DNA of 64,000 nt from Sphingomonas faeni (GCF_024273235.1 NZ_JANBVH010000017.1:40399-104398); one strand, 5' to 3'. Shown: positions 18,514-28,286, numbered from the stretch's first letter. Program-made: numbers and translations. Notes: generated by a model from the sequence alone, not told the origin.

Positions 18514-18669
18514 TTAAAGGCTGACGATCTCTTCCTTCAGTCGCAGCTTCTGCTTCTTCAGGGTGGCCAGGATACTCGCGTCGGGCAGCGGGCGATGGAT
18601 CTCGTCGGCGATCCGCTGATCCAGCACGGCGTGCTTGGTTTCCAGGGCTATCTGATGAGTCGTCTGCAC
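18514..18669 (-). CDS. YdcH/DUF465 family small protein (copy 1)
   Basis: A 51-residue alpha-helical protein with the DUF465 pattern: HQIALETKHAVLDQRIADE, then LKKQKLRLKEEI at the end. Its function is unknown. The GTG at 18669 was chosen because a full AGGAGG site lies nine bases before it; the longer reading from 18714 has no such site. A second family member lies 260 bases away on the other strand. Confidence 0.8.
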   Translation of the reverse strand: MQTTHQIALETKHAVLDQRIADEIHRPLPDASILATLKKQKLRLKEEIVSL

Positions 18670-18932
18670 GGTGGGATGCCTCCTGCATTCGTGTTGGGAC
18701 AGGGAGTAAACCACTCCGTCACGAAAATGTCTTCATCGGAAATGGACATAATCGATTGATCGAGGCTTTTGGTGCGACCACCCGATCCGGATGCCGATCC
18801 CGGTATCTGGTCCTCGCTCCCGGCCTTTCGCCAGCCAGTGCTGCCTCTTTACGGAGTGTCGGACGGTTTAGCGCTCGCGTGACGCGCGGCATTTGCTAAG
18901 GACGCCTCAGGTAGCGGCATAAACCGGGGGCT

Positions 18933-19133
18933 ATGGTGGACGACGCGCAAATCAGGGTTCGGCTGGACGGGCTGCGAACCGAGCATCGTGATCTCGACGA
19001 TGCGATCGCGGCGCTTGCGTTCGCCGTGACGCCCGACCAGTTGCAAATGGCCCGTCTGAAAAAGCGAAAGCTGCGGCTGCGCGACGAGATCGCCATGCTC
19101 GAGGACCAGCTGATCCCGGATATCATCGCATGA
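18933..19133 (+). CDS. YdcH/DUF465 family small protein (copy 2)
   Basis: A 66-residue helical protein of the same DUF465 family: RLDGLRTEHRDLDDAIAALA, then ARLKKRKLRLRDEIAMLED. The KLRLRDEI end matches the KLRLKEEI end of copy 1, but the rest has diverged, so they are paralogues rather than a recent duplication. It precedes the rcdA homologue on the same strand by about 130 bases. Function is unknown. Confidence 0.8.
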   Translation: MVDDAQIRVRLDGLRTEHRDLDDAIAALAFAVTPDQLQMARLKKRKLRLRDEIAMLEDQLIPDIIA

Positions 19134-19260
19134 TTTGATAGACGCCCACGGTCCACTGACGCGTTCCCGGGTCAAATTGACGCATTTCGGGACAGAATGT
19201 GGTTGTCGAGGCGTTAACCTTTATGTCTGGCGAACCTCGGCTGTGGCATTGCCGATCCGG

Positions 19261-19722
19261 ATGACGAATGCCGGCCATGAAATGCAGATGCAGCACCGCC
19301 TGATCGATGCGTTGTACGACGAGGCCATGCAGTTGGCCGAGGACGCGCGTGCGTATTTCGACGAGGGCGGCAGGGCGGAACGCGACGCGCTCGATCCGGC
19401 ATGCCGGGTGCGGTTCAGTTGCGAATCGTTGAAGGTGACGACCCGGCTGATGCACGTGATCGCCTGGTTCCTGACCCAGCGCGCGGTCCAGGCCGGTGAA
19501 CTCCGTTCGCGCGATGCGCTCGATCCGTCTCGCCGTCTCGGTGACGCGTCCTCGACCGAGCAGGACGTCTTGGATGCGCTTCCCGTTCGCGCCCGGCGGT
19601 TGATCGAGTCGAGCATCGATCTCCACCGCCGCGTCGCGCTGATGGACATGGCGCAGGACGCCCCTGCGACGGTCGCAAGTCCCGCGCGGTCCATGCAGCA
19701 CCGCCTCGCAACGTCATTCTAG
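19261..19722 (+). CDS. rcdA: DUF1465 family protein, RcdA homologue
   Basis: A 153-residue DUF1465 protein. The Caulobacter member RcdA is a ClpXP adaptor that helps degrade the cell-cycle regulator CtrA. Seen here: LIDALYDEAMQLAEDARAYFD (first helix), CESLKVTTRLMHVIAWFLTQRA (second helix) and a C-terminal third helix LIESSIDLHRRVALMD, then a low-complexity tail. The ATG at 19261 fits the family start; the upstream in-frame reading to 19135 has no family likeness. Whether it serves CtrA turnover here is inference from the family. Confidence 0.85.
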   Translation: MTNAGHEMQMQHRLIDALYDEAMQLAEDARAYFDEGGRAERDALDPACRVRFSCESLKVTTRLMHVIAWFLTQRAVQAGELRSRDALDPSRRLGDASSTEQDVLDALPVRARRLIESSIDLHRRVALMDMAQDAPATVASPARSMQHRLATSF

Positions 19723-19773
19723 CGTTGCCGCCGGACGCTTCAGCCAACGTCCCGCGAACGCAGGCAAGTCCGA

Positions 19774-20733
19774 TTAGAGCGCCAGGCGGGCTCTTGCCGC
19801 GCGATATTCGCGTTCGAGGCGATCGACGCGGAGTGCGACGGTTTCGATCTCGGTGACGGCGCCGATCCCCTGGCCCGAGCCCCAGATATCGCGCCACGCC
19901 TTGGGTTTCGATCCGTTGCCGCCGCCGAAGTCCATCGTCTTCAGATCGCCTTCGGGCAGCGCATCGGGGTCCATCCCGGCGGCCACGATCGAGGCACGCA
20001 GGTAATTGCCGTGCACGCCGGTGAACAGGTTCGAATAGACGATGTCCGATGCTCGGCCCGCGACGATGCCGTCCTTGTACGCCTGATCCGCGTTCGCCTC
20101 GGTGGTCGCAATGAAGGGCGATCCGATATAGCCGAAGTCGGCCCCCATCGCTTGCGCCGCCAGCACCGCGTCGCCGGTCGCGATCGACCCTGACAGCGCG
20201 AGCGGGCCGTCGAACCACTGGCGGATCTCCTGGACGATCGCGAACGGCGACAGGCGACCGGCATGGCCACCCGCGCCCGCCGCCACCGCGATCAGGCCGT
20301 CGGCGCCCTTCTCGATCGCCTTGCGTGCAAAGCGATCGTCGATCACGTCGTGCAGCGTGATGCCGCCCCAGCCATGCACCGCGGTGTTCAGGTCCTCGCG
20401 TGCGCCCAGCGAGGTGATGACGATCGGTACCTGCCACTTCGCGCAGGTCTCCAGGTCGCTTTCGAGGCGGTCGTTCGACTTGTGGACGATCTGGTTCACC
20501 GCGAACGGGGCCGCCGGGCGATCGGGGTTTGCGCGGTTGTGCGCGCTCAACTCCTCGGTGATCCGGTGCAGCCATTCGTCGAGCATCGCCTGGGGCCGGG
20601 CGTTGAGCGCGGGGAACGACCCGACGATCCCCGCCTTGCACTGCGCGATCACCAGTTCGGGACCCGAGATGATGAAAAGCGGCGACCCGATCACGGGCAG
20701 GCGCAGGTTCTTTAGAATAGCGGGTACGGTCAT
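19774..20733 (-). CDS. NAD(P)H-dependent flavin oxidoreductase (nitronate monooxygenase family)
   Basis: A 319-residue TIM-barrel flavoprotein of the 2-nitropropane dioxygenase family, which uses FMN. It shows the family N-terminus LRLPVIGSPLFIIS, the glycine-rich flavin loops AAGAGGHAGRLSPFA and ALSGSIATGDAVLAAQAMGA, and IGSPFIATTEA. The substrate is unknown; members act on nitronates or related compounds, and others are enoyl reductase-like. It is divergent from poxB with a 458-base gap. Confidence 0.85.
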   Translation of the reverse strand: MTVPAILKNLRLPVIGSPLFIISGPELVIAQCKAGIVGSFPALNARPQAMLDEWLHRITEELSAHNRANPDRPAAPFAVNQIVHKSNDRLESDLETCAKWQVPIVITSLGAREDLNTAVHGWGGITLHDVIDDRFARKAIEKGADGLIAVAAGAGGHAGRLSPFAIVQEIRQWFDGPLALSGSIATGDAVLAAQAMGADFGYIGSPFIATTEANADQAYKDGIVAGRASDIVYSNLFTGVHGNYLRASIVAAGMDPDALPEGDLKTMDFGGGNGSKPKAWRDIWGSGQGIGAVTEIETVALRVDRLEREYRAARARLAL

Positions 20734-21191
20734 GGCCGTTTGCTAGCGCAACTCCGCGGCCCGGGCTAGATGTATCGTGATCGGCCGCGACACGTGCGGT
20801 TCGGAGCAACTTTCGTGACGCGCCCGACGGCATCCATCTCCACCATTGAGCGGAACAGGGCAGGCGTCACGCGAACCGACGATCCGGCGGCGAGGCCATC
20901 GCGGCGCGCTCTACCGATCGTCGGCTGGAACGCGAGTGCGGCGTGAAGGGGCGGCGGCGCGGCGAAATCGACCATGCCGGTATGGAGACTCGCCCGGATC
21001 GCGTCGTCGCCTCGGGCGCGGTTCGCGCTCGATCCCGCGCGCCGGAGTTTCGTAACACCGATGTGCGGCCGAAGCTGGACTGCCGGCTTTCCGAAGGCCG
21101 CATCCGGTGCATCCCGATCGCACCGGAATGCGTTTGCCTCTCGTCCACCTCGCTGGCCGAGGGGATCATCCTAAACGTGCGGAGCCGTTCC
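20734..21191. other. 458-base divergent intergenic region
   Basis: This lies between the flavin oxidoreductase and poxB genes. Open frames cross it on both strands, but none has a family match, a sensible start site or codon use like the neighbours. No structured RNA or long repeat was found. It presumably holds the two divergent promoters. Confidence 0.4.
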
Positions 21192-22940
21192 ATGTCCAAG
21201 ACCATCATCGCCGATCTGTTCGCCGAAACGCTGCATCTCGCGGGTGTCGAGCGTATCTACGGCGTCGTCGGCGACAGTCTTAACGGCCTGACCGACAGCC
21301 TGCGTCGGCAGGGCAAGATCGAATGGATCCACGTCCGCAACGAGGAGGCCGCCGCGTTCGCCGCTGGCGCCGAAGCGCAATTGACCGGCAAGCTCGCGGT
21401 CTGTGCAGGTTCGTGCGGGCCCGGCAACATGCACCTCATCAACGGCTTGTACGACTGCCACCGGACGCGCGTACCGGTGCTGGCGATCGCCGCGCAGGTG
21501 CCGAGCGGGGAGGTGGGTTCGAACTATTTCCAGGAGACGCGGCCCGAGGCGCTGTTCCGCGAATGCAGCGTGTATTGCGAGACGATCTCCGACGCCGACC
21601 AGATGCCGCGGACGCTCGAGACCGCCATTCGTGCCGCGGTCGGCCACCGCGGCGTCTCGGTCGTTGCGATGCCCGGCGACGTCGCGCTGCGCTCGACCAC
21701 CGGTACTCTAGCCCGCTCAGCCGTTGCGCTGCTGCCATCCCGATCGGTGACGGTCCCGGGCGAGGCACAGATCGCCGAACTCGCCGCGCTGCTCAACGGC
21801 GCGGAGAAGGTGACGATCCTGGCCGGGCGGGGGTGTCGGACGGCGCACGCTGAACTGGTGAAGCTCGCCGAGATCCTGCAGGCGCCGGTCGTCCATGCGC
21901 TCGGCGGCAAGGAGTTCGTCGAATACGACAATCCCTATGACGTCGGCATGACCGGGCTGATCGGCTTTTCGAGCGGCTACGACGCGATGATGGCCTGCGA
22001 CGTGCTGCTGATGCTCGGGACCGATTTCCCCTATCGCCAATTCTACCCTGAAAAGGCGAAAGTCGCGCAAATCGACCTGATCCCCGAAAACCTTGGGCGG
22101 CGGACGGCGATCGATATCGGCCTGGTCGGCGATGTCGGCGCGACGATCACGGCGCTCATGCCCAAGCTGACCGGCGCACGTGACGGCAGCTTCCTGCAAT
22201 CCGCGCTCGAGAATTACGCGAAGTCGCGCGAGGGTCTCGACGATCTCGCCGACGGGACGCCCGGCAGCGGCGTCATCCACCCGCAGCACGTCGCGCGTGT
22301 CCTCAGCGAGCAGGCGGCGGACGATGCGGTCTTCGCCTGCGACGTCGGCACGCCGACGGTGTGGGCGGCGCGCTACCTCAAGATGAACGGGCGCCGCCGT
22401 CTGATCGGCTCGTTCAACCACGGCTCGATGGCCAACGCCCTGCCGCAGGCGATCGGCGTGCAGGCGGCCTATCCGGCGCGGCAGGTCGTGACGTTGTCGG
22501 GTGACGGCGGTCTCGCGATGCTGATGGGCGAACTGCTGACCGTGCGCCAGCTTGGCCTGCCGGTGAAGATCATCGTCTTCAACAACGGCACGCTCGGCTT
22601 CGTCGAAATGGAGATGAAGGCCGCCGGACTGATCGAGACCGGCGTTGCGCTCGACAATCCGGACTTCGCCGCGATGGCGCGCGCGATCGGGCTGCACGGC
22701 GTGCGGGTCACCGATCCGGGTGAGGTCGAGGCGGGTATTCGTGACGTGCTCGCACACCCGGGCCCAGCGCTGCTCGACGCGGTCACCGCGCGGACCGAAC
22801 TCTCGATGCCGCCCAAGATCACGCTGGAGCAGATGAAGGGCTTCACGCTCTACATGGCAAAGGCGATCATCAGCGGTCGCGGCGACGAGGTGGTCGAGCT
22901 CGGCAAGACCAATGTCGGATTGTTGAAGCGGCTGTTCTGA
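21192..22940 (+). CDS. poxB: Pyruvate dehydrogenase (quinone) / thiamine-diphosphate enzyme
   Basis: A 582-residue ThDP enzyme best matching pyruvate oxidase/quinone-dependent pyruvate dehydrogenase, which makes acetate and CO2 at the membrane. The N-terminal PYR domain has the catalytic Glu in VRNEEAAAFAAG (about 50) and CAGSCGPGNMHLINGLYD. A middle FAD-type domain follows, then the PP domain with the ThDP motif SGDGGLAML...NNGTLGF (about 436-465). The end GKTNVGLLKRLF may form the membrane-binding tail. The ATG at 21192 has GGAG upstream. Other ThDP enzymes such as acetolactate synthase are less likely. Confidence 0.88.
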   Translation: MSKTIIADLFAETLHLAGVERIYGVVGDSLNGLTDSLRRQGKIEWIHVRNEEAAAFAAGAEAQLTGKLAVCAGSCGPGNMHLINGLYDCHRTRVPVLAIAAQVPSGEVGSNYFQETRPEALFRECSVYCETISDADQMPRTLETAIRAAVGHRGVSVVAMPGDVALRSTTGTLARSAVALLPSRSVTVPGEAQIAELAALLNGAEKVTILAGRGCRTAHAELVKLAEILQAPVVHALGGKEFVEYDNPYDVGMTGLIGFSSGYDAMMACDVLLMLGTDFPYRQFYPEKAKVAQIDLIPENLGRRTAIDIGLVGDVGATITALMPKLTGARDGSFLQSALENYAKSREGLDDLADGTPGSGVIHPQHVARVLSEQAADDAVFACDVGTPTVWAARYLKMNGRRRLIGSFNHGSMANALPQAIGVQAAYPARQVVTLSGDGGLAMLMGELLTVRQLGLPVKIIVFNNGTLGFVEMEMKAAGLIETGVALDNPDFAAMARAIGLHGVRVTDPGEVEAGIRDVLAHPGPALLDAVTARTELSMPPKITLEQMKGFTLYMAKAIISGRGDEVVELGKTNVGLLKRLF

Positions 22941-23035
22941 TAGATTTGGTGCGCAGGCGCATCTACCTGGATGCGCCGACCGTCACGGATCATTTCGGGG
23001 AAAAAGCGGAGACCTGAGTTCCGCAAAATCGGCAA

Positions 23036-23112
23036 TGGTCGGGGCGATAGGATTCGAACCTACGACCCCTGGACCCCGAGACCAGTGCGCTACCAGACTG
23101 CGCCACGCCCCG
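23036..23112 (-). tRNA. tRNA-Pro (anticodon CGG)
   Basis: A full cloverleaf is visible on the minus strand: acceptor arms CGGGGCG and CGCCCCG, D arm GCGC..GCGC, anticodon loop CTCGGGG with CGG at 23076-23078, and the T arm with GGTTCGAATCC. Discriminator A and an encoded CCA end the gene. It decodes CCG. It lies between poxB and lepA, opposite to both. Confidence 0.97.
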
Positions 23113-23234
23113 ACAACATTGCCGGTGAGCCCCCTAGCCGCGACATCCCGAACGTTCAAGACAATTATCGCGTGTTACATGTTGCGTGCTGGGGCGATCT
23201 ATCGCGCACGCGGTGTCGCTGCTAGGAGCGCGCC

Positions 23235-25055
23235 ATGACTCCGCTCGACCGCATCCGCAATTTCTCCATCATCGCCCATATCGACCATGGCAAGTCGACG
23301 CTCGCCGATCGGCTGATCCAGCAGACTGGCGGCCTCACGGCACGCGAAATGTCCGAGCAGGTGCTCGACAACATGGACATCGAGAAGGAGCGCGGGATCA
23401 CGATCAAGGCGCAGACCGTGCGCCTCGCGTATCACGCGAAGGACGGCCTCGATTACGTCCTCAACCTGATGGACACGCCGGGCCATGTCGACTTCGCGTA
23501 CGAAGTGAGCCGCAGCCTGGCCGCGTGCGAAGGCGCGCTGCTCGTGGTCGATGCGGCGCAGGGCGTCGAGGCGCAGACGCTCGCCAACGTCTACCAGTCG
23601 ATCGAGCACGACCACGAGATCGTGCCGGTCATCAACAAGATCGATCTCCCTGCCGCCGAGCCCGAGAAGGTCCGCAAGGAGATCGAGGACGTGATCGGCA
23701 TCGACGCGTCCGAGGCGGTGCTGGCGTCGGCCAAGTCGGGGATCGGCATCGTCGAGATCCTCGAGGCGATCGTCACCAAGATCCCGCCACCCAGCGGCGA
23801 CCCGGAGGCGCCGCTGAAGGCGATGCTGGTCGACAGCTGGTACGACCCGTATCTCGGCGTCGTCATCCTGGTGCGGGTGATCGACGGGGTCCTGAAAAAG
23901 GGCCAGCAGATCAAGTTCATGCAGACCGGCACGATGCATCTGGTCGACCGGGTCGGCTGTTTCCGCCCGAAGATCGAGCAGCTGACAGAACTCGGCACCG
24001 GCGAGATGGGCTTCATCACCGCGCAGATCAAAGAGGTCGCGCAGACCCGCGTCGGCGATACGATCACCGATGCGAAGCGGCCTGCACTGGAGGCGCTGGC
24101 GGGCTTCAAGGAAGTCCAGCCGGTCGTGTTCTGCGGGATGTTCCCGGTCGACGCCGCCGAGTTTGAAAAGCTGCGCGAGAGCATCAGCAAGCTGCGGCTG
24201 AACGATGCGAGCTTCTCTTTCGAGATGGAGACGTCGGCGGCACTGGGCTTCGGCTTCCGCTGCGGGTTCCTCGGGCTGCTGCATCTGGAGATCATCCAGG
24301 AGCGCCTGACGCGCGAATATGATCTGGACCTGATCACCACCGCGCCTTCCGTCGTATATGAGATCGAGCTGACCCACCCGGATCCGTCCGGCACGACGCA
24401 TATCGAGCTGCACAACCCCGCCGACATGCCCGAGCCGAACAAGATCGCGACGATCAGCGAGCCGTGGATCGAGGCGACGATCTACGTCCCCGACGAATAT
24501 CTCGGCAGCGTCCTCAAGCTCTGCCAGGATCGCCGCGGCATCCAGAAGAACCTCACCTATGTCGGCGGTCGCGCGCAGGCGACCTACGAACTGCCGCTGA
24601 ACGAGGTCGTGTTCGATTTCTACGATCGGCTGAAGTCGATGTCGAAGGGCTATGCGAGCTTCGACTATCACCAGATCGGCTACCGCGAGGGCGACCTCGT
24701 CAAGATGGGCATCCTCGTCAACGAGGAGCCGGTCGACGCGCTGAGCATGATCGTCCACCGCGGCACCGCCGAAGTGCGCGGCCGCGGCATGGTCGAGCGG
24801 CTTAAGGAACTGATCCCGCGTCACCTGTTCAAGATCCCGATCCAGGCGGCGATCGGCGGCAAGGTGATCGCGCGCGAGACGATCAGCGCGATGCGCAAGG
24901 ACGTGACCGCGAAATGCTATGGCGGCGATGCGAGCCGCAAGAAGAAGCTTCTGGAGAAACAGAAGAAGGGCAAGCTGAAGATGCGCGAATATGGCTCGGT
25001 CAGCATCCCGCAGGAGGCGTTTATTGCCGCGCTCAGGATGGGCGACGACGCGTAG
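23235..25055 (+). CDS. lepA: Elongation factor 4 (LepA)
   Basis: LepA/EF4 is a ribosome-associated GTPase linked to back-translocation or initiation-fidelity under stress. The 606 residues show G1 AHIDHGKST (about 15), switch [10 protein letters not shown] (about 78), NKIDLPAA (about 133), and the LepA-specific C-terminal domain ending in [21 protein letters not shown]. Length and motif order are those of the family. It starts with AGGAG before the ATG. The gene is alone in its unit, followed by a hairpin. Confidence 0.97.
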   Translation: MTPLDRIRNFSIIAHIDHGKSTLADRLIQQTGGLTAREMSEQVLDNMDIEKERGITIKAQTVRLAYHAKDGLDYVLNLMDTPGHVDFAYEVSRSLAACEGALLVVDAAQGVEAQTLANVYQSIEHDHEIVPVINKIDLPAAEPEKVRKEIEDVIGIDASEAVLASAKSGIGIVEILEAIVTKIPPPSGDPEAPLKAMLVDSWYDPYLGVVILVRVIDGVLKKGQQIKFMQTGTMHLVDRVGCFRPKIEQLTELGTGEMGFITAQIKEVAQTRVGDTITDAKRPALEALAGFKEVQPVVFCGMFPVDAAEFEKLRESISKLRLNDASFSFEMETSAALGFGFRCGFLGLLHLEIIQERLTREYDLDLITTAPSVVYEIELTHPDPSGTTHIELHNPADMPEPNKIATISEPWIEATIYVPDEYLGSVLKLCQDRRGIQKNLTYVGGRAQATYELPLNEVVFDFYDRLKSMSKGYASFDYHQIGYREGDLVKMGILVNEEPVDALSMIVHRGTAEVRGRGMVERLKELIPRHLFKIPIQAAIGGKVIARETISAMRKDVTAKCYGGDASRKKKLLEKQKKGKLKMREYGSVSIPQEAFIAALRMGDDA

Positions 25056-25114
25056 GCGCCCAAGGCTTAGCGCGTAGCAGCTTAGCCGAGGCTAGCGCCA
25101 AGCCGGACGGCGAC

Positions 25115-25136
25115 CGACCGAGCTTGTACTCGGTCG
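25115..25136. terminator. Hairpin downstream of lepA (possible terminator)
   Basis: Arms CGACCGAG and CTCGGTCG are separated by a six-base loop, 60 bases after the lepA stop. No T tract follows, so intrinsic termination is doubtful; it may instead be a 3' end stabiliser. Confidence 0.35.
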
Positions 25137-25209
25137 TGTCGTCCGATGACGCGGCTTTGCCGCGGCGCGACTCCGTTGCATTCGGTAGCCATAGGCGTAG
25201 GCTCGTCTA

Positions 25210-25398
25210 ATGGCGCAAGTCTCACCAAAACCTCTCGAGTCCGATTCCTCGATCTCAGCGGAAGTCTATGATCGCTGGCTGCGCGAAAAGGTTGCGCGGT
25301 CGTTGGCTGATCCTCGTCCGTCGATTGCGCACGCAGATGCCGTTGCCGCGATAAGATTGGTTTTGGGCTCTGCCGGTCGATCAGGCGGAGATCGCTGA
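25210..25398 (+). CDS. Putative RelB-like antitoxin
   Basis: A 62-residue protein placed directly before a RelE-like toxin. The middle EVYDRWLREKVARSLADPRPSIAHADAVA resembles the core of RelB/StbD-type antitoxins, with the common DPRPS turn. The usual acidic or basic toxin-binding tail is short and Gly/Arg-rich. The stop (25396-25398) overlaps the toxin's likely start. Family assignment rests on this motif and on the pairing. Confidence 0.65.
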   Translation: MAQVSPKPLESDSSISAEVYDRWLREKVARSLADPRPSIAHADAVAAIRLVLGSAGRSGGDR

Positions 25399-25667
25399 AG
25401 CTTGTCTGGCGCCCTGAAGCGATTGAGGATGCCTCCACGATTCTAGGTTACGTCGCCGATCGAAATATGGGCGCAGCACTGCGCCTTGCTACGTTGATCG
25501 AGGCATGCGCGCAGCGTCTCGTCGATCATCCGTTCATGTACCGGCCGGGCAGGGCCGACGGCACGCGCGAGGCTGTCATCCATCCCAACTATCTTCTGAT
25601 CTATCGCATCGTCTTGGACACGGTCGAGATCGTCAACGTCGTGCATGCGCGTCGGGATTACCCGTAA
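25395..25667 (+). CDS. RelE/ParE-family toxin, apparent CTG start
   Basis: About 90 residues. The family N-terminus KLVWRPEAIEDASTILGYVADRN is in frame directly after a CTG codon at 25395 that overlaps the antitoxin TGA and is preceded by GGCGGAG five bases upstream. No ATG, GTG or TTG lies in the right place; the first in-frame ATG, at 25467, would delete this conserved start. The later part HPFMYRPGRADGTREAVIHPNYLLIYRIV and the end VVHARRDYP are classic for the family. RelE/ParE toxins cut mRNA on the ribosome or inhibit gyrase; which applies is unknown. A non-AUG start or a broken gene are both possible. Confidence 0.65.
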   Translation: MKLVWRPEAIEDASTILGYVADRNMGAALRLATLIEACAQRLVDHPFMYRPGRADGTREAVIHPNYLLIYRIVLDTVEIVNVVHARRDYP

Positions 25668-25850
25668 CCTCCGCCACCAACTGTCATCATACCAACACAA
25701 TCCCCGCCTAACCGCCGGCTCGGGGAGTGAGCGTCGCGAGGCGTCGTCGGGCCGTCCGGGAAGGGCGGTCGATGGTGCGTAGCGGCGTTGCGTATTGGGA
25801 TGTGCGGCCGGTCGTCAGGGACGGCGCCGCACGATTGGGGAATAAAAGCT

Positions 25851-28163
25851 TTGAAGATTTCGGTCGTTAAGTCGGCGCTGATGCTCGGCGTCGCGTTGGG
25901 TTCCGTGCTGTGTGGTTCGGCGGCGTTCGCGCAGGACGCTGCGCCCGTCCAGACGCAGGCTGCTCCCGAGGAAGGTCTCGGCGACATCGTCGTCACCGCC
26001 GAGCGTCGTTCGGAAAACCTCCAGAAGGTGCCGCTCTCGGTCGGCGTCGCGTCGGGCGATGCGCTGCGTACCTACACCTCGGGTGGCGACGACACGTTGC
26101 TCGCGCTGTCGGGCCGGGTGCCCGGCCTGTACGTCGAATCGACCACCGGCCGCATCTTCCCGCGCTTCTACATCCGCGGCCTCGGCAACATCGATTTCTA
26201 CCTCGGCGCATCGCAGCCGGTCACGATCATCCAGGACGACGTGATCCTCGAGCATGTCGTGCTCAAGTCGAACCCGGTCTATGACGTCCGCCAGGTCGAA
26301 GTGCTGCGCGGGCCGCAAGGCTCGCTGTTCGGGCGCAACACCACCGCGGGCATCATCAAGTTCGACACGATCAAGCCGAGCAACGATTTCGAGAGCCGCG
26401 CGTCCGCCTCGGTCGGCTCGTATAACAGCGTCAACCTGGACGCCGGCGTCGGTGGCCCGCTGATCAAGGACCTGTTGTCGATCCGCCTCTCGACGCTGAT
26501 CCAGCACCGCGAGAATTACGTCGACAACCGGTTCGCCGGCGTCAGCGCCGATAACACCGCGACGCCGCGCAAGGACGCGATGGGCGGCTTCGACGACCGC
26601 AACGTACGCGTGCAACTGGCGCTGACCCCCGGCGAGCGCTTCACGCTGGACCTGTCGGGCCATGCGCGCTGGTATGACGGCACCTCGACGCTGTTCCACC
26701 GCGGCGCGCTGAAGAAGGGTTCGAACGACGTGTCGGCGGAGCCGCGCAACGTCGTCTCGTACGACGAGGCGAACGACAACCCGCAGAGCTACAACACCTA
26801 TGGCGGCTCGGCCCGCGCGACCTACGACTTCGGTCCGGCGGCGCTGACCTCGATCACCGCGTACGAGACGACGTCGGGCTTCAGCCGCGGCGATACCGAT
26901 GGCGGTGCGGCCGCGAACTTCCCGGTCGGCGGTCAGCCAAACGGCTTCGGCCAGTCGCAGGGCCAGATCCGCGATCTCGATCAATGGTCGCAGGAAGTCC
27001 GGCTTGCAGGCACGCCCGGCGGTCGTTTCAACTGGCAGGTCGGCGGCCTGTATTTCGACACGCGCGACATCACCGACTTCTACCAGCGCGGCTATTTCCT
27101 GACGACCGCGGCACGCAACCCCAACAACTGGGTCCGGCTGCACAACGTCAACACGTCCTGGGCCGGCTTCGGGCAGGTCAGCTATGAGCTGGTCGACAAG
27201 CTGACGCTGACCGTCGGCGGTCGCATCACCGAGGACAAGAAGCGTACGCAGCTGCTCAAGACCGCGGACACGGCGGCAGGCGTCGTCACGTACCGCGGCC
27301 GTACCGACGTCACGCTGAAGGCGACCAAGCCGAGCTGGGATGCGAGCCTGTTGTACCAGGCGAGCCCGGACGTCAGCCTGTACACGCGCGTCGCCGAAGG
27401 CTTTCGCGGGCCGACGATCCAGGGCCGCTCGGCGGTGTTCAATTCGGACTTCACGACCGCCAAGTCGGAGACGATCCTGTCGTGGGAGGGTGGCGTGAAG
27501 AGCCGCCTGCTGAACAACACGCTGAGCCTGAACGCGACGGTCTTCGCCTACCGCGTCGAGGACATCCAGCTCAACGGCAACGACGTGAACGGCAATGGCG
27601 TGCTGTTCAACGCTGACAAGGCGGATGCGTACGGCATGGAGGCCGAGGCGAACTGGAAGCCGGTGCCGAACCTGACGCTCGGCGCAGGGCTGAGCCTGTT
27701 GCACAGCAAGATCCGCGACAAGAACGTCTATGCGCAGGTCTGCATTTTGAACGGAGTCGTGGTCTGCACGGTCGAGGATCCGACGATCAAGGTGGGCGCC
27801 AACACGTTCGCGCAGATCGACGGCAACCCGCTGCCGAACGCGCCGGAGTATAACGTCGACCTCACCGCGCGGTACGACCAGCCGCTCGGCAATGGCGGTC
27901 GCGCGTTCATCGCGGGCGACTTCAACATCCAGGGCTACACGCAGTTCGTGCTCTACAAGACCAAGGAGTTCACCGCGAACGGCAACTTCGAGGGTGGCTT
28001 GAAGATCGGTTACGCCGCGCCGGACGATGCGTATGAGTTCGCGGTATTCGCACGCAACATCACGGGAGAGAAGAACCTCAAGGGCGTGATCGAGAACTAC
28101 ATGGCGGCGGTGTTCAACGAACCGCGGATCATCGGCGTCTCGCTCAGCGGCAAGTTCCGCTGA
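25851..28163 (+). CDS. TonB-dependent outer-membrane receptor
   Basis: A 770-residue TonB receptor. The signal peptide (MKISVVKSALMLG to AFA, about 26 residues) begins at a TTG at 25851 preceded by GGGGAA; the longer reading from 25788 lacks a signal at its start. A TonB box DIVVTAERR follows, then the plug domain (RGLGNIDFYLG, VEVLRGPQGSLFGRNTTAG, about 60-170) and a beta barrel ending in the aromatic residue of SLSGKFR. The substrate is unknown; no obvious degradative gene is beside it. It stands alone, flanked by a toxin-antitoxin pair and palindromic repeat C. Confidence 0.9.
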   Translation: MKISVVKSALMLGVALGSVLCGSAAFAQDAAPVQTQAAPEEGLGDIVVTAERRSENLQKVPLSVGVASGDALRTYTSGGDDTLLALSGRVPGLYVESTTGRIFPRFYIRGLGNIDFYLGASQPVTIIQDDVILEHVVLKSNPVYDVRQVEVLRGPQGSLFGRNTTAGIIKFDTIKPSNDFESRASASVGSYNSVNLDAGVGGPLIKDLLSIRLSTLIQHRENYVDNRFAGVSADNTATPRKDAMGGFDDRNVRVQLALTPGERFTLDLSGHARWYDGTSTLFHRGALKKGSNDVSAEPRNVVSYDEANDNPQSYNTYGGSARATYDFGPAALTSITAYETTSGFSRGDTDGGAAANFPVGGQPNGFGQSQGQIRDLDQWSQEVRLAGTPGGRFNWQVGGLYFDTRDITDFYQRGYFLTTAARNPNNWVRLHNVNTSWAGFGQVSYELVDKLTLTVGGRITEDKKRTQLLKTADTAAGVVTYRGRTDVTLKATKPSWDASLLYQASPDVSLYTRVAEGFRGPTIQGRSAVFNSDFTTAKSETILSWEGGVKSRLLNNTLSLNATVFAYRVEDIQLNGNDVNGNGVLFNADKADAYGMEAEANWKPVPNLTLGAGLSLLHSKIRDKNVYAQVCILNGVVVCTVEDPTIKVGANTFAQIDGNPLPNAPEYNVDLTARYDQPLGNGGRAFIAGDFNIQGYTQFVLYKTKEFTANGNFEGGLKIGYAAPDDAYEFAVFARNITGEKNLKGVIENYMAAVFNEPRIIGVSLSGKFR

Positions 28164-28177
28164 TTGGCTGACCTTCC

Positions 28178-28286
28178 CCCCTCCCGCTCGCGGGAGGGGC
28201 TGGGGGTGGGCTCGCGCTATCGTCAAGCGCAGCATGTGTTCGGGCCGGGCGCCCACCCCTCGGTCCCCTCCCGCTTGCGGGAGGGG
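28178..28286. repeat. Intergenic imperfect palindrome, family C, copy 5
   Basis: CCCCTCCCGCTCGCGGGAGG plus GGCTGGGGGTGGGC is mirrored by GCCCACCCCTCGGTCCCCTC plus CCGCTTGCGGGAGGGG. It follows the TonB receptor stop by 15 bases and could act as a 3' hairpin. Confidence 0.7.

Noticed and set aside
20943..21191. N-terminal extension of PoxB by 83 residues
   Set aside because: The extension has no resemblance to thiamine-diphosphate enzymes, and the ATG at 21192 has a ribosome site and the family start.
25815..28256. 813-codon minus-strand frame opposite the TonB receptor
   Set aside because: It is a shadow of the receptor gene; the composition is dominated by Arg, Ala, Val and Asp without domain features.
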